Assembly: GCA_964473745.1 (NCBI GenBank)
Contig: CAYYQE010000021.1
Location: 1-21,602 of the forward strand
Reading direction: 5' to 3'
DNA: 21,602 nt
From: JABJMC01 sp964473745
Lineage (GTDB): Bacteria > Patescibacteriota > Gracilibacteria > UBA1369 > UBA12473
Shown: positions 1 to 6,321 of the stretch, piece after piece
Layout: each line of letters starts with the position of its first letter
Position numbering within the stretch: position 1 is the stretch's first letter
Notes under the pieces: model-generated
The model's database searches: none
Seen by the model: the letters and a program-made list of their open reading frames with translations, nothing else
What the model was told of the DNA's origin: nothing
Made by a program: the position numbers and the translations under genes

Positions 1-508
1 TATTCATAAGCAAAATAATCCACAAAATCGTAAACAAATCCGCCAGCACCGTAAAATTATAAATAGTATCCAAAATAGTGACTGGAATCTCATAAGTATC
101 GAGATAAATCAAGCCCCCGAGCGGGTTCGTAACAGAAGTAATTCCCACCCCGGCCAACACCACGGTTACAGCAGCCAAAACCTGCACTCCAAGCCGCAAA
201 AATGGATTTAAACTAAAACGATCATCCAAAAAACTCACTATTACAATCATTGTCGCCGCAATCAGCACTCCCCAAAGCTGCTTATCAAAATCCATAAAAA
301 TTCCCAAACAAACCAGAAACACAGCAAAAATTATAAGACCGCCGCTATAAGGAATCGGAGCGCGTTTGAGGCCGTACTTTTTTGGCTTATCAAGCAGTCC
401 CCACTTCGGAAACAAATAAAGAGAAAAAGCCGTCAAAACAAAAGTAAGCGCCAAGGCAACAAAACCTGGAAAAAGATATGGCTGGAGGGCTTGTAGATAG
501 GCAATCAT
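1..508 (-). CDS. Undecaprenyl-phosphate sugar-1-phosphate transferase, MraY/WecA/TagO family (3' part missing)
   Basis: This is the N-terminal 169 residues of a membrane enzyme that would transfer a sugar-1-phosphate from a UDP-sugar to undecaprenyl phosphate, the first lipid-linked step of a wall or surface polysaccharide. Translating the minus strand from ATG 508 gives a hydrophobic first helix, then GLLDKPKKYGLKRAPIPYSG, the family's basic D-x-P-x-x-K...P-x-P-x-GG segment after TM1. The acidic SFLDDRF motif follows near residues 91-97, then LNPFLRLGVQ and an ILWIILLMN helix just before the expected N-x-x-N-x-x-DG motif, which lies outside the window. No ATG, GTG or TTG occurs in frame between the preceding stop and 508, so this is the only start. 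The 142-bp spacer to truB carries a weak promoter-like pair (TTGAGC 680-675, TGTTAT 658-653, 16-nt spacing). WecA/TagO type fits better than MraY, but the exact substrate cannot be told. Confidence 0.85.
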   Translation of the reverse strand, partial: MIAYLQALQPYLFPGFVALALTFVLTAFSLYLFPKWGLLDKPKKYGLKRAPIPYSGGLIIFAVFLVCLGIFMDFDKQLWGVLIAATMIVIVSFLDDRFSLNPFLRLGVQVLAAVTVVLAGVGITSVTNPLGGLIYLDTYEIPVTILDTIYNFTVLADLFTILWIILLMN

Positions 509-650
509 ACGGGCGTTTAAAGGACCTTCTGCAAGATATGGCTTTATGGCGAAATTTGCAAGTTTTGAGCGAAACTTTTGAAGCGTACGATACGATGACG
601 AGCGGTAAAAGAGTTGCAGCCAAAAATTGCGAATTGCAGACGAGGGTCCT

Positions 651-1734
651 CTATAACATAAAATTCTTAACTGGGCTCAAAAAACCCCGATTAAGTTCGG
701 CGAGGCTCACCAGTTGATCGTTGTGAAGGATCGCTAAAATAGTGGCGGCCGTGGCGGCGGTGGCTGTGGTGGCTGTGGCGGCTGTGGTGGCTGTNNNNNN
801 NNNNNNNNNNNNNNNNNNNNNNNNNNNNNNNNNNNNNNNNNNNNNNNNNNNNNNNNNNNNTGGCGGCTGTGGCGGCTGTGGCGGCTGTGGCGGCGGCAGT
901 CAGGTCGCTTGTGGTTTTTGACGTTGCGCCAATTGGGATTTTTTGGCCTTGATGCAAGGCGTGACATTCGTCCTCGTTCACTTTTATAGTGGGCCAATCA
1001 ATCACCACACGCTCAAGAGGAATTAAATTTTCGGGAATAATTTCGGCTGGAGAATGAGCCTCATTAAGCTGAAATCCCCCTACACGGGTGCGCCGAAGCG
1101 CGGTCATAATCGCGCCACAACCAAGCACTTGGCCAAGATCATGGATGATTGAACGGATGTAGGTGCCGCTGGAGCAATGAATGTGGAGTTGCGCGGTGGA
1201 GCCTTGCGCGGTGGGACCTTGCGCGACTAGGCCATCACGGCGCGCCTCACCGTCACTGCGCGCCTCGCGGTCACTGCGCGCCATGAGCTCCAACTTGTCG
1301 ATGCGCACCTTACGCGATTTAAGCTCCACTTTCTCTCCTTTACGGGCCAAATCATAGGCGCGCTGGCCATTTATTTTAAGTGCTGAAAAAGCGGGTGGGA
1401 TTTGCTCGATTTCGCCTCGGAATTGCTCGAGAACGGCTTCTAGTTGCACGCCTGAGGGTATTTCAGCGCCAGTTTCAATTACGGTGCCCTCACTATCATA
1501 AGTGTCGCTTGTTTTGCCAAATTCCAAAGTGGCTTCGTATTCTTTGTCCGCGCCCATTAAATATTCAATAAGCTTTGTGCCCTCACCCACAGCTAAAACC
1601 AGCACCCCGGTAGCAAGAGGGTCGAGCGTTCCAAGATGGCCGATTTTGCGCACCTCAAGCTGGCGGCGCGCCTGCGCTACCACATCAAAAGAAGTTATGC
1701 CTGACGGTTTGTCGACGATGAGGAAGCCTTTCAT
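651..1734 (-). CDS. truB: tRNA pseudouridine(55) synthase TruB, interrupted by an assembly gap
   Basis: TruB isomerises U55 to pseudouridine in the T-arm of tRNAs. The start at 1734 gives MKGFLIVDKPSGITSFDVV, the canonical TruB N-terminus, although the frame stays open further upstream. The catalytic motif GHLGTLDPLATGVLVL follows with Asp38, and later IPPAFSALKINGQRAYDLAR and HCSSGTYIRSIIHDLG, all family hallmarks. A Gly/Ala/Arg/Asp-rich repeat insertion of about 25-30 residues (nt 1195-1281) sits just before the last motif. The run of 66 Ns at 795-860 breaks the frame. In the frame one base off, the sequence after the gap reads Thr/Ala repeats and then TILAILHNDQLVSLAELN and SPVKNFML-stop (TAG 653-651), a typical TruB C-terminal segment. 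The long version ending at 691 is therefore an artefact of gap length. The gene starts 13 bp after the HNH gene stop, suggesting co-transcription. Confidence 0.9.
742..896. repeat. 9-bp GC-rich microsatellite with embedded 66-N assembly gap (795-860)
   Basis: Both sides of the N run consist of variants of TGGCGGCTG in tandem, read on the plus strand; on truB's strand this encodes Thr-Ala-Ala repeats. The gap is plainly an unresolved tandem repeat. The left array leaves a unit starting at 794 and the right array has a unit starting at 861. With strict 9-bp phase the gap should be 8 mod 9 (for example 62 or 71 bases), not 66. Confidence 0.9.
1195..1281 (-). repeat. 18-bp and 15-bp minisatellites inside truB
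   Basis: On the coding strand there are three 18-bp units (1281-1264, 1263-1246, 1245-1228) encoding ARSDRE, ARSDGE and ARRDGL. After one extra codon come two 15-bp units (1224-1210, 1209-1195) encoding AQGPT and AQGST, followed by a partial unit. The repeats stay in frame and lengthen the loop before the HCSSGTYIRS motif. Their GC content is far above the neighbouring sequence. Confidence 0.85.
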
Positions 1735-1747
1735 GGCTTCAGGGTAC

Positions 1748-2581
1748 TCAAAGCCGCCTTTCAGCGCAAACTTTAAGATCGATAGCATGCGCAATCGCGT
1801 GATGCTCTTTGCATAACGGAGCCATATAGCGTGGATCGTGACGTTTGCTGAGCGCGAAACGTTGAGTGTGGTGAATTGCTTGTGCGGGACGTGTACAACC
1901 TGGTGCAGAGCAACATTTGCCGTGTTCTTTTTTGATAATCTGGCGTGTTTTGGCCGGAACATAGCGCGAGGTGGTCTCAGGGGCGGTTTCACCGAGTTGT
2001 TCTTTTTCTCGGACTATCTCTAGGTCGCGTTTCTGAAGAAATTCGAGTAATAAATCATTAATATTTATTCCTTTTTGTTGAAGATCTAAAAGACGCTCCA
2101 TTACCTCCGTGGATAGATCGAGAGATGGGATGGGTGTTGACAATTTTTCAGGTTGGAATCTGTGCCCGGGCACAGATTTTTCTCTGTTAAATTTTTCGTC
2201 ACGAACTAGCACTTCGACCGCACTTTTAGGCAAAACTCTCACTTGTGTCGCCAAAAAATTTTCATTTTCTGGGCTCGCAATAGAGGCCACGCGTGCTAAC
2301 TTATTAACGCTCACCTCTCCAGTCACAAGAAGATTATGAAGTTCTGGTGTTTTTTGAAATTTTTGTTCCAAATTTAAAGTTCTTTGAACTTGTTCACGAC
2401 TAATACCCGCCACCTTCGCCGCAAATTCAAAAATAGAACCAAAACCGCGACGTTTATAAAGACGGCGTTCAAAAATCTCCGGAAGGAGTCCAATAAACTT
2501 TCGGCGCCATTCCAGCACGTTGCGGCCGTATTCTAAAGCACGCGCGTAGAGCTCGTCGTCAGATAACTTTTTAATATTCAT
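1748..2581 (-). CDS. HNH endonuclease domain protein with helical N-terminal region
   Basis: A 277-aa protein with a C-terminal HNH nuclease fold. Around residues 219-266 it shows a zinc-type Cys pair (C224 and C229 in CCSAPGC), the core IHHTQRF (H237, H238), then PLCKEHHAIAHA (C257, H260, H261), matching the Cys-x4-Cys / HH / C-x2-HH layout of HNH nucleases such as those joined to DUF222-like regions. Residues 1-200 are mostly helical and charged, with no membrane segment. The HNH family nicks or cuts DNA using a metal ion; whether this one serves defence, a mobile element, DNA uptake or repair cannot be told. It lies between the repeat-rich spacer and truB with no methylase or other defence gene visible, so a restriction system is not supported. 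It ends with TGA 13 bp before truB. ATG 2581 has no Shine-Dalgarno sequence; a possible promoter lies at 2605-2633. Confidence 0.8.
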   Translation of the reverse strand: MNIKKLSDDELYARALEYGRNVLEWRRKFIGLLPEIFERRLYKRRGFGSIFEFAAKVAGISREQVQRTLNLEQKFQKTPELHNLLVTGEVSVNKLARVASIASPENENFLATQVRVLPKSAVEVLVRDEKFNREKSVPGHRFQPEKLSTPIPSLDLSTEVMERLLDLQQKGININDLLLEFLQKRDLEIVREKEQLGETAPETTSRYVPAKTRQIIKKEHGKCCSAPGCTRPAQAIHHTQRFALSKRHDPRYMAPLCKEHHAIAHAIDLKVCAERRL

Positions 2582-2604
2582 TTTGTGGGGTTAGGTGCAC
2601 TCTA

Positions 2605-2633
2605 ATTTTGCCCCCATTAACAGGTTAAATCAA
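2605..2633 (-). promoter_or_regulatory. Possible promoter of the HNH-truB unit, with embedded inverted repeat
   Basis: On the minus strand, TTGATT (2633-2628) and CAAAAT (2610-2605) are 17 nt apart, close to the sigma70 pattern. This would give a 5' leader of about 17 nt before ATG 2581. The spacer contains TTAAC-AG-GTTAA (2617-2628), a 5-bp inverted repeat placed where an operator could act. The -10 match is modest. Confidence 0.3.
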
Positions 2634-2770
2634 GCAACTTAGCATGACAAAACTAATGGTGAGTGTGTAGTCACCTTTTTTGTGTTGCAAGATTATTAAA
2701 TCGTGATTTGCACAACAAAAAATCTAACAAAATCAAGGGCTACAGTCAGAGCTCGTAGCCCGGCGAGGGG

Positions 2771-2866
2771 ACGCGGGGTGCGCAGTGGTGGGTGGGGTGC
2801 GCGACGCGGGGTGCGCAGTGGTGGGTGGGGTGCGCGGCGGCGGGGTGCGCGGCGGCGGGGTGCGCA
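2771..2866. repeat. GC-rich minisatellite in the murE-HNH spacer
   Basis: Two exact 33-bp tandem copies (2771-2803 and 2804-2836) are followed by two 15-bp units (2837-2851, 2852-2866; one base differs). All contain the core GGGGTGCGC. The array is strongly G-rich on the plus strand within an AT-rich spacer. An ORF on the plus strand through it (2703-2906) encodes only Arg/Gly low-complexity sequence and is not treated as a gene. Confidence 0.9.
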
Positions 2867-2903
2867 ACGACCAAAAACCCCCTTAGTGCTTGTTGCGATT
2901 TCA

Positions 2904-2916
2904 TAGGCTTAGCCTA
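2904..2916. other. 13-bp palindrome just downstream of murE
   Basis: TAGGCT-T-AGCCTA is a perfect palindrome 2 bp past the murE stop codon. It could form a short hairpin at the murE transcript 3' end, but no T-run follows on the minus strand, so a terminator call is weak. The rest of the 2582-2918 spacer shows only the minisatellite, the possible HNH promoter and AT-rich sequence. Confidence 0.3.
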
Positions 2917-2918
2917 AA

Positions 2919-4262
2919 CTAACTCTCCATATACCGATTCCCCCGCTCCACTTGCCCAGGCAGGATTTCGATCTCCACTTCACGACCCAAAAAATTTCGG
3001 ACAATTTGACGATCATCAGAAGGGATTTGCTTTTTACCAACCACTTGAAAAGGTTCGCAGCCTTTGCCCGCTACTATTACCGTGTCTCCTTCCCGCGCAA
3101 TGGCCAAGCCCGTACGGATCGCCTGGCGACGATTGGGAATTTTCCAGAAATGAGACCCTTCCAGGCGATTAATTCCGCCGGCCAACTCCTCGATGATTTG
3201 AAGGTTATCTTCGGTGTATGGATCATCATCAGTAAGGATGATTTCGTCAGCATATTTATCAGCGATTTGTCCCATAGTAGGACGCTTAGTTCGATCGCGA
3301 TCACCTGTTGCCCCAAAAACAAGAATAAGTCGTTTAGCCGTCAACTCACGAAACATGGCCAGTAATTTTTCAAGTGAATCAGCGGCGTGAGCATAATCCA
3401 CAATAACAGTATATTTTTGTCCTTCATCAATTCTTTCAATCCGACCAGGGACGGGACGTGCTTTTGCTAAAGCATGTTGAATTGTTTGTAAATTAATCTG
3501 AAGAGCAACCCCCACAGTGGCCGCACTCAAGGCATTTTCAATATTAAAACTTCCCGGAAGTGGCAATTCTATTTCGGCCTGATCATTTGGAACTTTCAAA
3601 ACAAAATGACTCCCAGACGCTGTGCAAGCCGGAGCCAACGCCTGATAAGAACCTTTTCGCATCCCATACAAATAAGTCCGGTCCGCCACAAACTGCTCAA
3701 AATAAGAAGCCTGTGGATCATCAGCGTTAATCACCGCAACCTTTGGCACACCAGGTTTACGCTTCGTATAATTAAGAAGCCCAAAAAGTTTCCCTTTCGC
3801 TTTCACATATTCCTCTTCGGTATGATGATAATCTAAATGATCATGAGTAAGATTTGTGAAAACCGCCATATCCACACTTACTCCCCACATACGTGACTGA
3901 TCCATAGCGTGTGAAGTCACCTCTACCACCGCATATTTACAACCCTGATCAGCCATCCAACGCAGTAATTGTTGGAATTTAAAAGGTGGCAAAGTGGTCA
4001 TCTTGAAATTATTCGTAAAAATTTGATCTTCAATCTGAAAATCCGCAGTTGTAAGCATGCCCGTTTTGTAACCAGCCTCCCGCAAAATATCAAAAAGAAG
4101 ATGACAAGTTGTGGTTTTGCCATTAGTTCCGGTTACCCCGATTACAGTCATCCGATCCGCTGGGAAACGATAATAAAACGCCGCCAGCATCGCCATCATC
4201 TTATGATAAAAAAGACGTAATGGGTGATGCTGTGGAATCTTATTTTTGAGTTTCTCAAGCAT
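2919..4262 (-). CDS. murE: UDP-N-acetylmuramoyl-tripeptide synthetase MurE, short form lacking the N-terminal domain
   Basis: MurE is the cytoplasmic Mur ligase that adds the third amino acid to UDP-MurNAc-L-Ala-D-Glu, using ATP, in peptidoglycan synthesis. Visible motifs are the P-loop GVTGTNGKTTT (residues 42-52), EVTSHAMDQ (114-122), FTNLTHDHLDYH (135-146), the Lys expected to be carbamylated in YVKAKGKLF (152-160), DYAHAADSLEKLL (289-301) and FGATGDRDRTKRP (316-328). At 447 aa it is shorter than most MurE (about 480-500): only about 40 residues precede the P-loop, so the usual N-terminal UDP-binding domain is missing. The third-residue specificity motif, DNPR in meso-diaminopimelate enzymes, is DDPY here (residues 346-349), so mDAP specificity should not be assumed. 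The start ATG 4262 overlaps the upstream riboflavin kinase gene by 8 bp, suggesting translational coupling. Confidence 0.93.
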   Translation of the reverse strand: MLEKLKNKIPQHHPLRLFYHKMMAMLAAFYYRFPADRMTVIGVTGTNGKTTTCHLLFDILREAGYKTGMLTTADFQIEDQIFTNNFKMTTLPPFKFQQLLRWMADQGCKYAVVEVTSHAMDQSRMWGVSVDMAVFTNLTHDHLDYHHTEEEYVKAKGKLFGLLNYTKRKPGVPKVAVINADDPQASYFEQFVADRTYLYGMRKGSYQALAPACTASGSHFVLKVPNDQAEIELPLPGSFNIENALSAATVGVALQINLQTIQHALAKARPVPGRIERIDEGQKYTVIVDYAHAADSLEKLLAMFRELTAKRLILVFGATGDRDRTKRPTMGQIADKYADEIILTDDDPYTEDNLQIIEELAGGINRLEGSHFWKIPNRRQAIRTGLAIAREGDTVIVAGKGCEPFQVVGKKQIPSDDRQIVRNFLGREVEIEILPGQVERGNRYMES

Positions 4263-4614
4263 GGGAGGCGAAATATTTTCTTGCAGCTATAATATCTTGC
4301 TCTATCTGTTTTTTCAATGTTTCCGAGGAATCAAAGCGTTCGGTGTCACGCAAGCGCTCTAAAACTTGAACACCAACTGGATCGGAAACTTGCGGATCAT
4401 CGGTATCAAGAAGATGGACTTCTATAGAAGGAAGAGCTTTTTCAAAGGTGGGCCGCGGCCCCACATGCATGACCGCTTCTTGCGCCTCTAAGAGGGCGAC
4501 ATAGACGCCGGGGCTGGGGGCTTCGCCAGACTCAATTTGAAGGTTGAGGGTTGGGTAACCGAGTTGCCTCCCGCGGCCATAACCAGTAACAATTTTTGAA
4601 AAAAAATTTGACAT
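4255..4614 (-). CDS. Riboflavin kinase (stand-alone RibF C-terminal domain)
   Basis: A 119-aa protein corresponding to the riboflavin kinase half of bifunctional RibF, which phosphorylates riboflavin to FMN. It shows KIVTGYGRGRQLGYPTLNL, the flavokinase signature (G-x-G-R-G-x-x-L-G-x-P-T-x-N), PSPGVYVALLE, VGPRPTFEKALPSIEVHLLD and a C-terminal RLRDTERFDSSETLKKQIEQ segment, all in family order. The FMN adenylyltransferase domain that normally precedes it in bacterial RibF is absent, so FAD would need another enzyme. The start at 4614 puts the signature at residue 7; the longer reading from 4650 adds an unconserved, Shine-Dalgarno-less extension and is rejected. The stop (TGA) overlaps murE. 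Its ATG overlaps the -35 element of the divergent promoter at 4608-4635. Confidence 0.88.
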   Translation of the reverse strand: MSNFFSKIVTGYGRGRQLGYPTLNLQIESGEAPSPGVYVALLEAQEAVMHVGPRPTFEKALPSIEVHLLDTDDPQVSDPVGVQVLERLRDTERFDSSETLKKQIEQDIIAARKYFASHA

Positions 4615-4635
4615 TCGACTCAAATAGATTAAAAT
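4608..4635 (+). promoter_or_regulatory. Sigma70-type promoter of the 112-aa gene
   Basis: TTGACA (4608-4613, perfect consensus) and TAAAAT (4630-4635) are separated by 16 nt. Initiation would fall near 4642, giving a leader of about 37 nt before ATG 4679. The -35 box lies over the start codon of the divergent riboflavin kinase gene. Confidence 0.6.
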
Positions 4636-4678
4636 CCTAAACCAAACCACCTCAAATAAACATTAAATATCATACCAT

Positions 4679-5017
4679 ATGACATTACAAAGAGAACTCG
4701 CTCAAGAAGCTCATGAGATACTTGACGCTGCTGCAACAACAGGGGGTATTGGACAAGGAACACACGTACTCGTAATGACTCAAATACATGGAGTTCACAA
4801 AAAAGCGAGAATAGCAGGTTTAGTCGCTGGAACAAGCCAAGACAGAGTATTTAACCCAGAATGGGGAGCTGACTTTGATCGGAGAAAGAAAAAAACTAGC
4901 ACCTTAGAAGTGTTAACTCATCTCGGTGGCCCGGAATTAGCCGAAAAATTCAGCCGCTTCAAAGGAGCCTCTCGCCGCGAAAGAAGAGAAAAGAAATTAG
5001 CCGAAAACGAACTCTAA
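4679..5017 (+). CDS. Hypothetical small basic protein, 112 aa
   Basis: No family is recognised. The protein starts with a helical acidic stretch (LQRELAQEAHEILDAAA), passes through a Gly/Thr turn and a beta-like segment GTHVLVMTQIHGVHKKARIA, then becomes basic (DRRKKKTS) and ends in a charged helix rich in Arg, Lys and Glu (RRERREKKLAENEL). There is no signal peptide or membrane segment. A basic tail of this sort would suit nucleic acid or ribosome binding, but that is a guess. Support for a real gene: a consensus-like promoter at 4608-4635, no competing gene on the other strand, and a neat tail-to-tail 4-bp overlap with the O-antigen-ligase-like gene at 5014-5017. No Shine-Dalgarno sequence precedes the ATG. 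Confidence 0.65.
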   Translation: MTLQRELAQEAHEILDAAATTGGIGQGTHVLVMTQIHGVHKKARIAGLVAGTSQDRVFNPEWGADFDRRKKKTSTLEVLTHLGGPELAEKFSRFKGASRRERREKKLAENEL

Positions 5018-6315
5018 ACCAACATCGCCAACACCCACCACCACAAATAAGCGAGGTCGTTTTTGAAAAACGGGGTATCAAATAAACCGTGTGTCAAAAT
5101 CACCACTAACATCGCCAAACCAATCAGTTGAAGCTGTGTCGAAGGCCCATCTTTAAATCGACTCCAAAATCGCTGTAAAAACGGTGGCAAATGAGGCGCC
5201 TCACGGTGCAGGATTTTAATAAAAGCCAAAGTTATTAACCAACTCATCGCAAATAATCCTAATAAACCCGTATTAAGCCAAAAAGCCAACGCTTCATTAT
5301 GCGGATGAAGCATCACCCATTCCAGTGGCGCATGCCCCAAAACCCCGGGAGCTGCCAACATATATTGAACTTCAAACTGACCAAGCCCAACCCCTAAAAC
5401 CGGAGCTTGCTTAATCAAATTTAAAGAAACTTCGTAAACTTCCATCCGAACACTTGAAGAAGTCCGCCCTTCAAAATCTAAAAACTGCTCAAACTTTTGC
5501 GTCCCCTGTTGAGTCACTAACAAAACCGCGACCAATGTGGCCGCAAAACCAAGCCCCCACATCTTATAACGCCGCGAAATATTCGGATGCAACAACAAAT
5601 AAAAACCCGTTCCAACCCCAAGAGCTATAAACGAGGCATAAGACTGTGTCCCCCACAACGCGACGGCCATCACAATTGTCATAATAACCATGACCCAACC
5701 CCAACCATTATTTTTTTCACGAAATAGTTTAGCTATAAGTGCTCCGCCCGCTAACACAATCGGCGCTAAATAAAGGGCCAAATAATTTGCAGATTCAAAA
5801 GGCCCTGAGGCCCGAGCGTCTACCGTAATAAAATCACCGCTTATCATCTGATAAACCGCCCACAAAGCCAGGCCAAAACCACTCACTACTAACGCCTTAA
5901 AAGACCGGACCCACCACCTGTCTTTTCCCCGGACCGCATTCGCCATAAAAAAGAACATCGCCGGCACCACAATCCATCCTTTCCAAACCCCCTGCGCCAA
6001 GCGCTCACTCTGAATAGCATCACCATCAATATTATGCGTAATCTCCGGCACAATATTCATTGAAATCGTAGCAGCTACCAAAAACAAAACCATGGGCCAT
6101 AAAGGACTCTTTTGCCCTTGTTTCACATGACACTTAAACCATTTAAATAAATTCTCTTCACGCACAAACTTAATCATCCCCAATACTACCAAAACAAGCA
6201 CCACCACCTCGAGTAAAGTGGTTGGAATACCCGCCACCTCAAACCGTACGAGGTAGAGCGGAAAAACTAAAGGAAGTAAGGAGAGCCAAAAGCGATACTT
6301 CGTCATATTAGACAT
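5014..6315 (-). CDS. O-antigen ligase / Wzy_C family polytopic membrane protein
   Basis: A 433-aa integral membrane protein with roughly a dozen hydrophobic segments and the hallmarks of the O-antigen ligase/polymerase family: ASGPFESANYLALYLAP (residues 169-185), an Arg-containing SSSVRMEVYEVSL stretch (R290), PVLGVGLGQF (305-314), the HPHNEALAFWLNTGLLGL block (337-354) with its key His, and a late THGLFDTPFFKND motif. Family members join or polymerise undecaprenyl-linked glycans at the outer face of the membrane; in a CPR cell without lipopolysaccharide the likely role is transfer of a wall polysaccharide or a glycan to protein. The partial WecA/TagO-type enzyme at 1-508 could supply the same lipid carrier pathway. 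The gene starts 6 bp after the tpiA stop, so the two are probably co-transcribed. A second ATG at 6306 (codon 4) is possible. Confidence 0.85.
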   Translation of the reverse strand: MSNMTKYRFWLSLLPLVFPLYLVRFEVAGIPTTLLEVVVLVLVVLGMIKFVREENLFKWFKCHVKQGQKSPLWPMVLFLVAATISMNIVPEITHNIDGDAIQSERLAQGVWKGWIVVPAMFFFMANAVRGKDRWWVRSFKALVVSGFGLALWAVYQMISGDFITVDARASGPFESANYLALYLAPIVLAGGALIAKLFREKNNGWGWVMVIMTIVMAVALWGTQSYASFIALGVGTGFYLLLHPNISRRYKMWGLGFAATLVAVLLVTQQGTQKFEQFLDFEGRTSSSVRMEVYEVSLNLIKQAPVLGVGLGQFEVQYMLAAPGVLGHAPLEWVMLHPHNEALAFWLNTGLLGLFAMSWLITLAFIKILHREAPHLPPFLQRFWSRFKDGPSTQLQLIGLAMLVVILTHGLFDTPFFKNDLAYLWWWVLAMLV

Positions 6316-6321
6316 TTTAAT

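Noticed and set aside
478..717. 79-aa plus-strand ORF
   Set aside because: It is antisense to the transferase start and the truB end, and shows no recognisable protein features.
734..997. 87-aa ORF through the N run
   Set aside because: It is another frame of the 9-bp repeat around the gap, with no independent support.
691..1992. 433-aa ORF covering truB with an upstream extension and a His/Ser/Arg-rich tail
   Set aside because: The conserved TruB start is at 1734, the extension overlaps the HNH gene in another frame, and the tail results from the wrong gap length.
2658..2681. Terminator-like GGTGA...TCACC followed by six T on the plus strand
   Set aside because: The stem has only 5 bp and no plus-strand gene lies upstream; the neighbouring genes run on the minus strand.
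2703..2906. 67-aa plus-strand ORF in the murE-HNH spacer
   Set aside because: Its sequence is Arg/Gly low-complexity translation of the minisatellite.
4255..4650. Longer 131-aa start for riboflavin kinase
   Set aside because: The extra 12 residues are not family-like; ATG 4614 places the flavokinase motif at the proper distance.
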